Positions 31,138 through 41,023 of a stretch of 47,115 bases of DNA are shown piece by piece. Origin of the DNA: Falsiroseomonas selenitidurans (GTDB lineage Bacteria; Pseudomonadota; Alphaproteobacteria; Acetobacterales; Acetobacteraceae); contig NZ_JAAVNE010000043.1 in assembly GCF_012103215.1 (NCBI RefSeq), positions 1-47,115 on the forward strand. The letters are read 5' to 3'. Position 1 is the stretch's first letter; each line of letters starts with the position of its first letter. The translations under genes and the position numbers were made by a program. Below the pieces are notes generated by a model. The model made no database searches. It was not told the origin of the DNA and saw only the letters and a list, made by a program, of their open reading frames with translations.

Positions 31138-32673
31138 TCAGGCGCCGGGCGCCACCACCATGCAGGCGCCGCGGCCGCGCAGCTTCTCGCAGGCTTCCTC
31201 CGCCGCGTCGCGGCTGGCCAGGCCGAGCACGCGGGCACGGTACAGCCGGCTGCTGCCCTGCTCCACCGGCTGCACCAGAGGGCGGGCACCCAGCGTCGCG
31301 ACCCTGTCGCGGGCCTGGCCGGCGGCGGCACGCGCCAGGTTGGCGGAGGCGAAGGCCCCCACCTGGATGCCCCAGGCGCCGTTGCCGGCGGGGGCGGCGG
31401 CGGCCGGGGCGCGCGGCAGGGTGCTGGCATGGGCCTGCGGGATCAGCGAGAAGCCGCGCGGCGCGGCCGGCGCGGCGGCAAAGCTCGGCGGGTCCACCCG
31501 CACGAAGGGCTGCGCCGGCGGGGATGCCGGGGTGCTGCGGCCGAGCGCCGCCAGCGCCGGCGCGTTGCTGCGTCGCGCCGGGGCGGCAGGCGGCGGCGGT
31601 GCCAAGGCGGGCCTGGGCGCGGCGGCCACGAAATCGCCGGGGCTGCGGATCGGCTCCATCCGCGACACCGTGCCGGGCAGCGGCGCCAGCTGCGCCATCT
31701 GGATCGGCCCGGACGGGATGGCGGCCGGCGGCTGGTTGAAGTCGCCGGGGCTGACGATCGGCTCCATCCGGGTCTGGAAATCGCCCAGGCTGGCGATCGG
31801 CGCCATGGCGATCACGCTGCCGGACGGTGCGGCCGCGGCGGCCTGAGACACCACGACCCCGCCAGCGGAGGCGATCTGCGTCGGCGCCGAATAGGGCTGC
31901 GTGCTGCCATCCGGGATCGGGTCCATCCGCACCACCGGGCCGGGCGGCAGGCTGGCCACCCGGATGCCCGGGTCCACCGCCTGGCGCTGGTCGCGCAGCG
32001 CCAGCATCGTCGCGGTATCGCCGCGGCGCGGGCCGGCCGGGATGTTCAGCGGGATCTCGGCGGCGGCATAGACCTCCGGCGCCGCGCGGCGGTTCGGGCT
32101 GGCACCCTGGATTCGCGGCCCGATGCGGGCGACGTAGTTGCGGGTTTCCGCCGGCAGGCCGCGGCCGCCCCACAGGTAGTCCTCCAGCCGCCGCGGGCCG
32201 GCATTGTAGGCCGCCAGGAAGGCGGGCGCGCCGTACAGCTCATACATCTCCCGCAGATAGGCGGTGCCGGCCATCAGGCTGTCCCAGGGGTGGTAGGGGT
32301 CGGAGCCCAGCCCGTAGCGCCCCTGCAATTCGCGGTAGGTGCCCGGCATCACCTGCATAAGCCCCATCGCCCCGACTCGGGAGGTGGCGGAGACGCGGCC
32401 ACCGGATTCCTGGCGCATCACCTCCCGGATCCAGCGTTCCGGAATGTCGAAGCGCTGCGAGGCCTGGGTGATGTAGGGCCCCCAGGGGTCGTGCGAGGGG
32501 CCCGGCGGGTCATAGCTGGAGGGCCGCGCCCATTGCGCGGCGCTGGCCGCAGGCTGCGTCACCACGCGCTGGCTGGTCTGGCCGCAGGCGGCCAGCAGGC
32601 TGAGCGCCAGGCAGGCGGCCAAGGGGCGCCCCAGGCGGGAGGCCACCCGGGAAGCAGCGCTGAACCGGATCAT
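31138..32673 (-). CDS. Lytic transglycosylase lipoprotein with C-terminal SPOR domain
   Basis: A 511-residue lipoprotein. The signal peptide ends at the lipobox LAAC (Cys30). The SLT catalytic domain (about 62-190) has Glu89 in MRQESGGR, GAMGLMQVMPGTYREL and AAYNAGP, which are family 1-type lytic transglycosylase motifs. A long Pro/Ala-rich region (about 230-425) contains three imperfect repeats of the form M-x-P-I-x-S-x-G-D-F plus RMDPIPDG. The C-terminal 80 residues (WGIQVGAFASANLARAAAGQARD..RLYRARVLG) are a SPOR domain, which binds septal peptidoglycan lacking stem peptides. Role: cutting glycan strands at the division site. The gene is divergent from the SlyB-like lipoprotein gene. The combination recalls RlpA in logic but uses a different catalytic fold. 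Confidence 0.9.
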   Translation of the reverse strand: MIRFSAASRVASRLGRPLAACLALSLLAACGQTSQRVVTQPAASAAQWARPSSYDPPGPSHDPWGPYITQASQRFDIPERWIREVMRQESGGRVSATSRVGAMGLMQVMPGTYRELQGRYGLGSDPYHPWDSLMAGTAYLREMYELYGAPAFLAAYNAGPRRLEDYLWGGRGLPAETRNYVARIGPRIQGASPNRRAAPEVYAAAEIPLNIPAGPRRGDTATMLALRDQRQAVDPGIRVASLPPGPVVRMDPIPDGSTQPYSAPTQIASAGGVVVSQAAAAAPSGSVIAMAPIASLGDFQTRMEPIVSPGDFNQPPAAIPSGPIQMAQLAPLPGTVSRMEPIRSPGDFVAAAPRPALAPPPPAAPARRSNAPALAALGRSTPASPPAQPFVRVDPPSFAAAPAAPRGFSLIPQAHASTLPRAPAAAAPAGNGAWGIQVGAFASANLARAAAGQARDRVATLGARPLVQPVEQGSSRLYRARVLGLASRDAAEEACEKLRGRGACMVVAPGA

Positions 32674-32997
32674 GCCAGGTTCTCCGTCGGTTGCGGGTGC
32701 CGATCCCCGAGGCCTGCCCCCCCGGCCGCCGCGCCGCCCCCCATGGCGATGCGATGGCCCAGGCCAACCCCGACTTCCGTCCCGTCGTTCAGATATGCTC
32801 GTAAGTCTCTGCGACAGAGGCCTAACCCATCGGCCCTGGCGGAGGCAAGGACGAGATCATGGCAGCCATCGCCCTGATCGCGCCATCGTGGTGGAACATG
32901 CAGGCTCGCGACCCCATTTTCGGGGCTGCAACCGGCCCGGGTCGCGCCGGCCGCCGACCGCACGGCAGCCCCCCTGGCCCCGCGAAGGACTGAATCG
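32674..32997. other. Non-coding gap between divergent envelope genes
   Basis: 324 bp without a convincing gene. Both strands carry open frames, but none has a ribosome-binding site plus coding character. An AT-richer patch near 32785-32810 (CAGATATGCTCGTAAGTC) may hold a promoter. A short GC hairpin, CCCC-ATTTTC-GGGG, is at about 32914-32927. No RNA family was recognised. Confidence 0.5.
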
Positions 32998-33576
32998 ATG
33001 CGCCTGACCCGAAACCTGATTCCCGCCGTGGCGGCGCTGGCGCTGGTCGTGGCCCTGCCCGCCTGCGCACCGCGGGAGACCGGCACCACCGTCACCTCCC
33101 GCTCCCTCGGCACCGCTTCCTCTGTGTCCTACGGCACCATCGTCGGCTCCCGCCCGGTGCGCGTGGCTGGCGGCGGCAGCGGCATCGGCACGGTGGGCGG
33201 CGCGGTGGCGGGCGGCATCGCCGGCAGCTTCATCGGCGGCGACACGCGCTCCAACCTGCTGGCGGGGCTCGGCGGCGCGCTGCTCGGCGGCCTGGCAGGC
33301 ACCGCGGCGGAAGGCGGCCTGACGCAGGGCAGCGCCATCGAGTTCATCGTCCGGCAGGACAATGGCGGCGACATCGCCGTGGTGCAGACCAACGAACAGG
33401 GGCTGCAGGCCGGCGACCGCGTGGTGATCACGCGCGGCGACCGGGTGCGGCTTTCCCGCGCCGCGGGCGGCCCGCCGCCGCCAGCCTATGCCCCGCCCGC
33501 CGGTGCCGCGCCCTATCAGGCGACGCCGCAGGGCTATGGCGCCGGCGCCAGCGGCGGCTACGGCGCGCCGAAGTAA
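32998..33576 (+). CDS. SlyB/Pcp-like outer-membrane lipoprotein (glycine-zipper)
   Basis: A 192-residue lipoprotein with signal peptide and lipobox LPAC (Cys23). The central part has the SlyB/17-kDa antigen pattern: VSYGTIVGSRPV followed by a glycine-zipper 2TM segment (GIGTVGGAVAGGIAGSFIGGDTRSNLLAGLGGALLGGLAGTAAE). A small C-terminal beta domain follows (SAIEFIVRQDNGGDIAVVQTNEQGLQAGDRVVI). The last 35 residues are Pro/Ala/Tyr/Gly-rich and disordered. SlyB-type proteins form oligomers in the outer membrane and help maintain envelope integrity. It is followed 41 bp later by wzm, possibly on one transcript. Confidence 0.88.
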   Translation: MRLTRNLIPAVAALALVVALPACAPRETGTTVTSRSLGTASSVSYGTIVGSRPVRVAGGGSGIGTVGGAVAGGIAGSFIGGDTRSNLLAGLGGALLGGLAGTAAEGGLTQGSAIEFIVRQDNGGDIAVVQTNEQGLQAGDRVVITRGDRVRLSRAAGGPPPPAYAPPAGAAPYQATPQGYGAGASGGYGAPK

Positions 33577-33617
33577 CGCCGGCGGAGCGGCTCTGGCCCA
33601 CCCGCCATGGGCGGGCT

Positions 33618-34472
33618 ATGAGCGCGCCCATGCTCGACCAAACCGCCGCGCCGCTGCCGGCCTACCATGTCGACGCGGCGGACCCCCAGCGCCTGCGCAA
33701 GGCGGTGGAGGACGTCCGGCTCGGCGCGCAACGCTGGCGGCTGGCCTCCACCCTCGCCTGGCTGGACATCCGCAACCGCTATCGCGGCTCGGTCCTCGGC
33801 CCCTTCTGGCTGACGCTGTCCACTGGCGCCATGCTGCTGGGCCTCGGGCTGCTGTATTCCGCGCTGTTCAAGATGTCGCTGCGCGAATACCTGCCGCATC
33901 TGGCGGTCAGCCTGGTGATCTGGAACGCCATCTCGCAGATGGTGAACGATGCCACCACCAGCCTGACGGCCTCCGAAGGCATCATCCGGCAATTGCCGCT
34001 GCCCTACACGGTGCACGCGCTGCGCTGCGTGATGCGCAACGCCATCATCGCGGCGCATAATTTCCCGCTGATCCTGGTGGTGTTCCTGGTCTGCGGCCAC
34101 CTGCCGGGTCCGGAAGCCATCCTCGCCATCCCCGGCTTCGCGCTGATCGCGGTGAATTCGGTGGCGGCGGCGCTGTTCCTCGGCATGCTGTGCGCGCGGT
34201 TCCGCGACATCGGGCCGATCGTCGGCAGCACCATGCAGCTGGCCTTCTTCCTGACCCCCATCCTGTGGAAGCCGCGTCTGCTCGGGGATTGGGAAGCCTG
34301 GATGCCGTTCAACCCCTTCTACGCGATCCTGGAGACGGTGCGCGGGCCGCTGGTGGAGAATGGCGGGCCGCCGCTCGCCTGGCTGGCGGCCATCGTCTAC
34401 ACGGTGCTGACGGTCACTGTGGCCGCGGTGTTCTTCGTCCGCTTCCGCGGGCGCGTGGCGTTCTGGGTGTAG
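33618..34472 (+). CDS. wzm: ABC-2 type polysaccharide exporter permease (Wzm/KpsM-like)
   Basis: A 284-residue inner-membrane permease with six predicted helices, the ABC-2 layout of Wzm, KpsM and TagG. Landmarks include LAWLDIRNRYRGSVLGPFWLTLSTGAMLLGLGLLYSALF, EYLPHLAVSLVIWNAISQMVNDA and MQLAFFLTPILWKP, and the C-terminal RFRGRVAFWV is the conserved permease ending. Start ATG at 33618 (33630 is an alternative). With the ATPase encoded 5 bp downstream it forms a full exporter that moves a lipid-linked glycan across the inner membrane for capsule or O-antigen. The system is therefore ABC-dependent, not Wzx/Wzy-dependent. Confidence 0.92.
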   Translation: MSAPMLDQTAAPLPAYHVDAADPQRLRKAVEDVRLGAQRWRLASTLAWLDIRNRYRGSVLGPFWLTLSTGAMLLGLGLLYSALFKMSLREYLPHLAVSLVIWNAISQMVNDATTSLTASEGIIRQLPLPYTVHALRCVMRNAIIAAHNFPLILVVFLVCGHLPGPEAILAIPGFALIAVNSVAAALFLGMLCARFRDIGPIVGSTMQLAFFLTPILWKPRLLGDWEAWMPFNPFYAILETVRGPLVENGGPPLAWLAAIVYTVLTVTVAAVFFVRFRGRVAFWV

Positions 34473-34477
34473 CGGGC

Positions 34478-35211
<734 letters not shown>

Positions 35212-35215
<4 letters not shown>

Positions 35216-37734
35216 GCGGTCGGCCGCTCTTCTGCATCGCCGACCCCAGCCTGCGGGATTTCGTCGGCCATCACTTCTCCTATGATCATGCGGTGGCCGA
35301 AGCGGCGCGCGCGGCGGGGTTCGAGACGCTGGTGCTGGGCCACCGCGCGCTGCCCGAGGCGGTTGCCCGCCAGGCCGGCGCGGTGCCGGCCTTCACCGAC
35401 GACATCTGGGCCCAGCGCGCCGGCGGCGGGCCGCTGCGGCGGCGGCAGGATGCGCTGATGCGCAACCGGCGCTTCGGCGCCGAATTCCAGGCGGCGCTGC
35501 CGGCCCGCCTGCCGCCCGGCTCCATCCTGCTGGCGCATATGCTGACGCACCGGCAATTGCTCGGCCTGGCGCGGGTGACGGAGGCGCTGCCGCAGGATGT
35601 CACCCTGGTGGCGCTGCTGCGCTACCAGCCGGAGATGTATGATGACGGCCTGTCCGCCCGTGCCTTCGCGCGGATGCGCCGGGCGGTCGCCGCCGGGGCG
35701 AAGCTGCGGCTGGCCTCGGACAGCGCCAGGCTGGCGCGGCGCATCGGCCGCCTCGCCGGGCTGCCGCTGGAGGTGCTGCCGATCCCGCATATCCCGGCCG
35801 ACATCCCGCCGCCGCCACCGCCGCAGGGCAGGCCCTTTCACCTGGTGACTCTGGGCAATGCCCGGGATGAGAAGGGCTTTCTCGAGATCCTGCAGGCCAT
35901 CCGCCTGCTGCGCGCGGAACCGGGCGGGCTGGACGGGCTGCGCTTCACCCTGCAGGCCAATGACGCGGCGCCCGCCATCGCCACCGCCATCGACGATTTC
36001 GCGCTGGAGATGCCGCCGCAGGTGACGCTGCTGCGCCGCGCCCTGTCGCCGGCCGCCTATGACACCCTGCTGGCCGAATCCGACCTGGTGCTGCTGCCCT
36101 ATTGGCGGGACATCTATGAGGCGCGGACCTCCGGCGTGCTGCCGGAGGCGCTCTGCGCCGGCCGGCCCGTGATCTGCACCGCCGGCACCTGGATGGCGGA
36201 TGAACTGGCCTTCCATGGCGCCGGGCTGCTGGTGGCGGACCACGACCCGGCGGGGCTGGCGCGCGCCATCCGCCAGGCCCGCGCGGCCTGGCCGCAGCTG
36301 GCGGCCGGCGCCATGGCCGGGCGCGCCGGCTGCCGCGCCCGGCATGGCGGCCCGGCGCTGGTGCGGGCGCTGATGGAGCCGCCGCCGCCGCCCCTGCCGG
36401 CGGAGCCGCCGCGCCGGGTGCAGCTGCTGTATCCCTGGCCGGATTTCCTCGAACGCAGCGCCGGCGCCAGCCTGCGCAGCAACCTGATGGCGGCGGTGGT
36501 GGCCAGCCAGGTGGAAGAATTGCGGGTGATGCAGGACGGCGCCGCGTCACCGCGCCGCCAGGGCAACATCCTGGTGGAATCGCTGCAGGAACGCCGCCTG
36601 ATCCAGCTGACCAAACGGCTCGGCTGGGGGGCGATGCTGCTGCTGGCGGGCCTGCTCGGCGGGCCATCCCATCGCCGGGAAGCGCTGTTCCCCTGGCTGC
36701 ACCTGCAGCGCCTGGTGGACCCCTTCTTCCGCCGGCGGATGGAAAGGCTGATCGCCGGCTCCGACGCCGTGCTGCTGGAATACGGCTTCTGGGCCGGGCC
36801 GGTGCTGCGCATCTGCCGGCGGCTGGGCGTGCCCTGCGTGCTGACCGCGCATGACGTGATCGCGGACCGCGTCCCCGGCTCCGCCCTGCTGCGGCGGCTG
36901 ACCGGGTGGCTGGAGATGCGGGCGCTGCGCCGCGCCCAGGCGCTGCGCGGCGGCGCCGTGGTGGCGGTGACGCCGGATGATGCGGCGCGATTCGCCAGCC
37001 AGGGCGTGCAGGCCCTGGTGATTCCCAACCCGGTGGACCTGCAGGCCATGTCCCGCCAGCTGCCGGCGCCGGCGCGGGTGCTGCTGGAACGGCTGGGGCA
37101 TGAACTGCCGGACCAGCCGATCGCGCTCTTCGTCGGCAGCTACCACCCGCCCAACCTGGTGGCCGTGGCCCGGCTGCGCAGCCTGGGCGCGGCGCTGGCG
37201 GCACGCCTCGGGCCGCAGGCGCCGCTGATCGTGGTGGCCGGCAGCGCCGCGCCGGCGGAGGAAGCGCCGGGCTTCCGGGCACTGGGGCGGGTGCACGCCG
37301 TGGCGCTTGCCGCGCTGTACCAGGAAGCGCGGCTGGCCCTGGTGCCGCTGCCGGACGGCACCGGCAGTTCGCTGAAGACGCTGGAGGCGATGGCCGCCGG
37401 CCTGCCGGTGCTGGGCACCAGTGTCGCCTTTCGCGGGCTGGCGGTGGCGGATGGCGTGCAGGCGGTGGTGGCGGATGATCTGGCGACGTGGGAGGCGATC
37501 CTCCCCGCCCTGCTGGCAGACCCGGCGCGCCTGGCCCGCATCGCCTCGGCCGGGCGGGCGCTGGCGGCCAGCTATGATTATCGCCGGGTGATGGCCGGCT
37601 ACCTGCGGCTGCTGGGGCTGCCGGACAACCCACCGCCGCCGCTGCCCGCGCTGCTCGGCGCGGCGCCGGCAAGCCGCGGCAGCGCCCCGCCCCGCCTGCC
37701 GGTGTTCAGCGGCGGCAACCTGCCGACAGGCTGA
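35212..37734 (+). CDS. Tandem (double) GT-B glycosyltransferase
   Basis: An 840-residue protein beginning at GTG 35212 inside the wzt stop. It contains two complete GT-B (GT4-like) units. Unit one (about 1-390) has a divergent N-terminus, a GNARDEKGFLEILQAIRLL donor-domain segment and ESDLVLLPYWRDIYEARTSGVLPEALCAGRPV with the catalytic-type ExxxxxxE. Unit two (about 400-800) has LTAHDVI, VVAVTPDDAARFASQGVQALVIPNPVD, FVGSYHPPN and LVPLPDGTGSSLKTLEAMAAGLPVLGT. A Pro-rich hinge (about 385-398, PPPPPLPAEPP) separates them, and the end is Pro/Ala-rich. Two different sugars or two sequential additions are likely. It belongs to the same export unit as Wzm/Wzt, so it probably builds the exported glycan. 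Confidence 0.88.
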
Positions 37735-37797
37735 CGCCAGCCGCCGAGCCGGCCGTACGATCGGCCCGCCCTGCGCGCCGGCGCCCGGTAGCAAACC

Positions 37798-37819
37798 CGG
37801 TGATCGTGACCGATCACCG
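37798..37819. terminator. Hairpin between convergent glycosyltransferase genes
   Basis: CGGTGATCG paired with CGATCACCG, 9 bp perfect with a TGAC loop, lies in the 138-bp gap between the ends of the plus-strand export unit and the minus-strand operon. It has no T-run. The position supports a bidirectional transcription end. Confidence 0.5.
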
Positions 37820-37872
37820 ACTCGATCGCCGGCCTGGCGAGGCGCCGCTGAAGGCGGCCATGGTCATCGCCC

Positions 37873-40800
37873 TCAGCCGACGCTCCAGGACCACCAATGC
37901 TGTTCGTAGCGGTTGTCGTTGAACACCTGGAAGGGTGGCGGCGCCGGCAGGCCCAGCCGTTCCTGCTGCCGGCGCGCCAGGGCGCGGGCGGCGCGCAGCT
38001 GGTCGATGCCCCAGACGCGGCGGGCGATCGCCGGGCCGGGCCGGCGCAGATCCTCCGGCACATCCTCGAAGCCACGGATCAGCGCCAGGGCACGGCGCAT
38101 TTCCTGCCAGGCGGCGGCGGCTTCCGGCGGCCGGTCCTCGCGGCGCAGCAGGTGGTCGGCCAGCGAGGCCGCCAGGTCGTAATCCGTGGACAGGTGGCCG
38201 CAATAGGATTTGCGGTAGCCCAGGCAGTCCCGCAGCAGCGCCATCGCCGCATCCGGCGCGCGCTGGGCAAAGGCGTGATCCATGCCGGCCGGCGTGCGCC
38301 ACAGGTACCAGGCGCGCAGATCCTCGATCTCCGCCCGCGGATGCTGGGTCGTGCGTTCCTCCGGGTAGTTGTTGAAGATGCCGAGCGGGGCGGGGACATG
38401 GATGCTGCGGATCCGCGGCATCAGGCGGTTCTTGAATTCCGTGTCGCCGGCGGCGCGGAAGCTCTCGTCGTACCAGCCGAAGCGGTCATGGATGCTGCGC
38501 CGGTACAGCGCGCCGACCCAGGAGAGGTAGCAGGTCTCCAGATACACCAGGTCCTGCCGGTAGCCGCTGCGGTCATAGGCCATGATGTCCGACTCGTAGA
38601 TGCCCTGGCGGTCCACATTGGTGACGATGCTGTCCGCCATCGCCCAGTCGGCGGCGGCGTCCTGGTCCAGCGCATCGGCGAGGCGGCGCAGCGCATCCGG
38701 GTGCAGCCCCTCATCGGCGCCGAGGAAGGCGAGGTAGGGCGCGCGGGACAGGCGGATGCCGCGGTTCCAGGCCGCCTGGATGGTCTCTCGCGCCGCGGAA
38801 CGGCCGTAGCAGATCGGCAGGTCCGGCTGGGCTGCGGCGAAGGCGGCGAAGGCGCCCTGCTCGTCGGACGGGGAGTTGCTGTCCACCAGCACCACCTCCA
38901 ATTCGCCGCGCGTCGCCAGGCTCTGCCGCGCCAGCATCCCGAGCAGCGTCGGCAGCTTGTCCGCGGCATTGTAGAGCGAGGCGATGACGCAGGCGCGCGG
39001 CCGCGCGCCAGGGTCCCGCCGGTCATCCAGCACCGCCAGCGGCAGTTCCGGCTTGTGGCGGTTGCGCTCGCGCGCCTCGCGCATCAGGTCCAGGCAGCGC
39101 GCCGGGCCGTCCGCCGCGCCGTCGAACATCGCCTCCGCCGTCGCGGCCTCATGCACGAAGCCATGGGCGCGCAGCGTGGCGGCGATGAAAGGCAGGTCGC
39201 CGCGCGGGTCGGCGCCCAGCCAGCGCAGCGTGCGCAGCAGGTAGGTGGCCGCGTTCAGCGGGTTGCCGGCGCGGCGTTCCAGCCGCGCCATCTCGCGGAA
39301 CAGCGGCACCCGGTCCGTGCGCCGTTCGGCAACGGCGCGGGTCAGGACGCGCAGCTTGGCCGCCACCTCCTCCGCCCCGCGTTCCGGCATGCCAGCCAGC
39401 TGCGCGCGCAGCCCGGGGCCGCCGCACAGGCCGCGCACCTGGCCGTAGGCGAAGGCCTCGAACCCGCCGCGCAGGCGGATCGCCTCGTCCAGCTGGCCGA
39501 GGGCGGCGGCACGGCGCGAATGGCTCGCGGGGGTGGCCAGCACGGCGCCGACCCGGCCGGCGACGTCCAGCGCCTCCGTCCGCAGCGGCGCGGGCAGCAG
39601 GCGCCAGGCCCGGCGCAGGCCGCGCTTCACCGGCACCACCCGGTGCGCCCGGCGCAGCCCCTGCACCAGCCCGCCGCCCAGCGCCGCGCCGCCCGCCTGC
39701 AGGCGCCGCACCGCCCGCTGGCGCGGCCCGGGGGGCAGCGCCTCGATCAGGGCGCCGGAGAGTTGCGCGGTGATCTCGATCGCCGCCTGCTGCGCCCGCA
39801 CATCCGGCGCGGCGGCGACCTCGTGCAGATGCGCCACGCCCCGGGCATCCGGCTGCAGCGCGGCGCGCTGCCAGGCCTCCGCCACCGCGTCGCGATGCCG
39901 GTCATAGTCGGCCAGCACGGTCGCGGCGGCCGCGGCGGCGCCGCGGGCGCAGTCGATCGGCACCACCGCCCAGCCCAGCCCGGGCAGCCTCCCCCGCAGC
40001 CAGGAAGCGACCCCCGCATGTTCCGAGACCAGCGTCGGGCAGCCCAGCGCCAGGGCTTCCAGCGCCGTCAGGTTGAAGGTGTCGTGGCGGGAGGGCAGCA
40101 GCAGCAGGCTGCGCCCGCGCAGCAGCGCCCGCACGTCTTCCCGCGGCATCGCGCCGGCCAGTTCGAGCCGCCCTTCCAGCCCACGGCGGCGGGCGGCGGC
40201 GGCCAGCAGCGCGTCGCCGCCCTGGCCCAGCCGGTTCGGCCCGTCCGGCCCGACCAGCAGCAGCCGCCGGTAGCTGTCCGGATCCAGCCCCCAGGCAGCA
40301 TCGAGGAAAATGTCCGGGCCCTTCCACTTCTCCCGCCGCCCGATGAAGGCGAGGTCGGGCGCGCCGGCCGTGCGGTCCGCCGGGCGCGGGTCCGGCGTGC
40401 CGATGACCACCAGCGGGTCCAGCCGGTTCACCGGCGCGGGGATGCGGCGCTGCCAGGCGGCGGCGTAGTGGTCGCTGAGCGCGTAGCGCGCCTCCGCGGC
40501 GCGGAACTGCAGGTGTTCGCGCAGCCGCAGCTCCGCCAGGATGCGCCGTTCATCCTGCCCGGTCGGCCAGCCACCGCGGAAGGCGTCCGACAGCGTGCCG
40601 TGCAGCGACAGCACCACGCGATCCGCGCGGCAGCCCTCGGCGGCCAGCGCCAGGCGGATGAAGGGGCCGAGCTGGGTGTAGTCCGGCACGTCCACCACGT
40701 CGAAATCGACGCGGCCCAGATGCAGCGCGACGGAGCGCGCCATGTTGCGGGCGATGCGCCAGACCCAGAGGAAATGGTGCAGGTTGGCCGGGGCTTCCTG

Positions 40801-41019
40801 CGGCAGCGCCAGCAGCGGCTCCACCAGCGGGATCGCCTGGGCATTGGCCGGGCGCGGCGCCGCCGCCTCCTCCGCCCGGCGGAAATAGAACCAGCTGTCG
40901 CCGGGCTGCAGCGCCATCATCCGGCGGAACACCGCCTGTCCGCCGCCGACCTGCCCGAACAGGTCGCAATCGAGGATCAGGATCCGGCGACCGCCGGTGG
41001 GGTTGGCGGCGGCCGGCAT
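37873..41019 (-). CDS. GT4-GT2 fusion glycosyltransferase
   Basis: A 1048-residue bifunctional enzyme. The N-terminal GT-B unit (about 1-365) begins RRILILDCDLFGQVGGGQAVFRRM and carries LAFIGRREKWKGPDIFLDAA, LLLVGPDG and LLLLPSRHDTFNLTALEALALGCPTLVSEHAG, with the family acidic pair. A helical middle region (about 370-670) has no family I recognise. The C-terminal GT-A unit (about 672-950) has ACVIASLYNAADKLPTLLGMLARQ, VVLVDSNSPSDEQG and FLGADEGLHPDALRR as the DxD-like site, then a C-terminal helical tail. The ATG at 41019 has AGGGG 9 nt upstream; a GTG at 41046 would overlap the kinase gene. It is the last gene of the sugar operon. Confidence 0.88.
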   Translation of the reverse strand: MPAAANPTGGRRILILDCDLFGQVGGGQAVFRRMMALQPGDSWFYFRRAEEAAAPRPANAQAIPLVEPLLALPQEAPANLHHFLWVWRIARNMARSVALHLGRVDFDVVDVPDYTQLGPFIRLALAAEGCRADRVVLSLHGTLSDAFRGGWPTGQDERRILAELRLREHLQFRAAEARYALSDHYAAAWQRRIPAPVNRLDPLVVIGTPDPRPADRTAGAPDLAFIGRREKWKGPDIFLDAAWGLDPDSYRRLLLVGPDGPNRLGQGGDALLAAAARRRGLEGRLELAGAMPREDVRALLRGRSLLLLPSRHDTFNLTALEALALGCPTLVSEHAGVASWLRGRLPGLGWAVVPIDCARGAAAAAATVLADYDRHRDAVAEAWQRAALQPDARGVAHLHEVAAAPDVRAQQAAIEITAQLSGALIEALPPGPRQRAVRRLQAGGAALGGGLVQGLRRAHRVVPVKRGLRRAWRLLPAPLRTEALDVAGRVGAVLATPASHSRRAAALGQLDEAIRLRGGFEAFAYGQVRGLCGGPGLRAQLAGMPERGAEEVAAKLRVLTRAVAERRTDRVPLFREMARLERRAGNPLNAATYLLRTLRWLGADPRGDLPFIAATLRAHGFVHEAATAEAMFDGAADGPARCLDLMREARERNRHKPELPLAVLDDRRDPGARPRACVIASLYNAADKLPTLLGMLARQSLATRGELEVVLVDSNSPSDEQGAFAAFAAAQPDLPICYGRSAARETIQAAWNRGIRLSRAPYLAFLGADEGLHPDALRRLADALDQDAAADWAMADSIVTNVDRQGIYESDIMAYDRSGYRQDLVYLETCYLSWVGALYRRSIHDRFGWYDESFRAAGDTEFKNRLMPRIRSIHVPAPLGIFNNYPEERTTQHPRAEIEDLRAWYLWRTPAGMDHAFAQRAPDAAMALLRDCLGYRKSYCGHLSTDYDLAASLADHLLRREDRPPEAAAAWQEMRRALALIRGFEDVPEDLRRPGPAIARRVWGIDQLRAARALARRQQERLGLPAPPPFQVFNDNRYEQHWWSWSVG

Positions 41020-41023
41020 GGGA

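Noticed and set aside
32670..33113. 147-codon minus-strand frame between the lytic transglycosylase and SlyB genes
   Set aside because: It overlaps the SlyB start, has no ribosome-binding site and no family resemblance.
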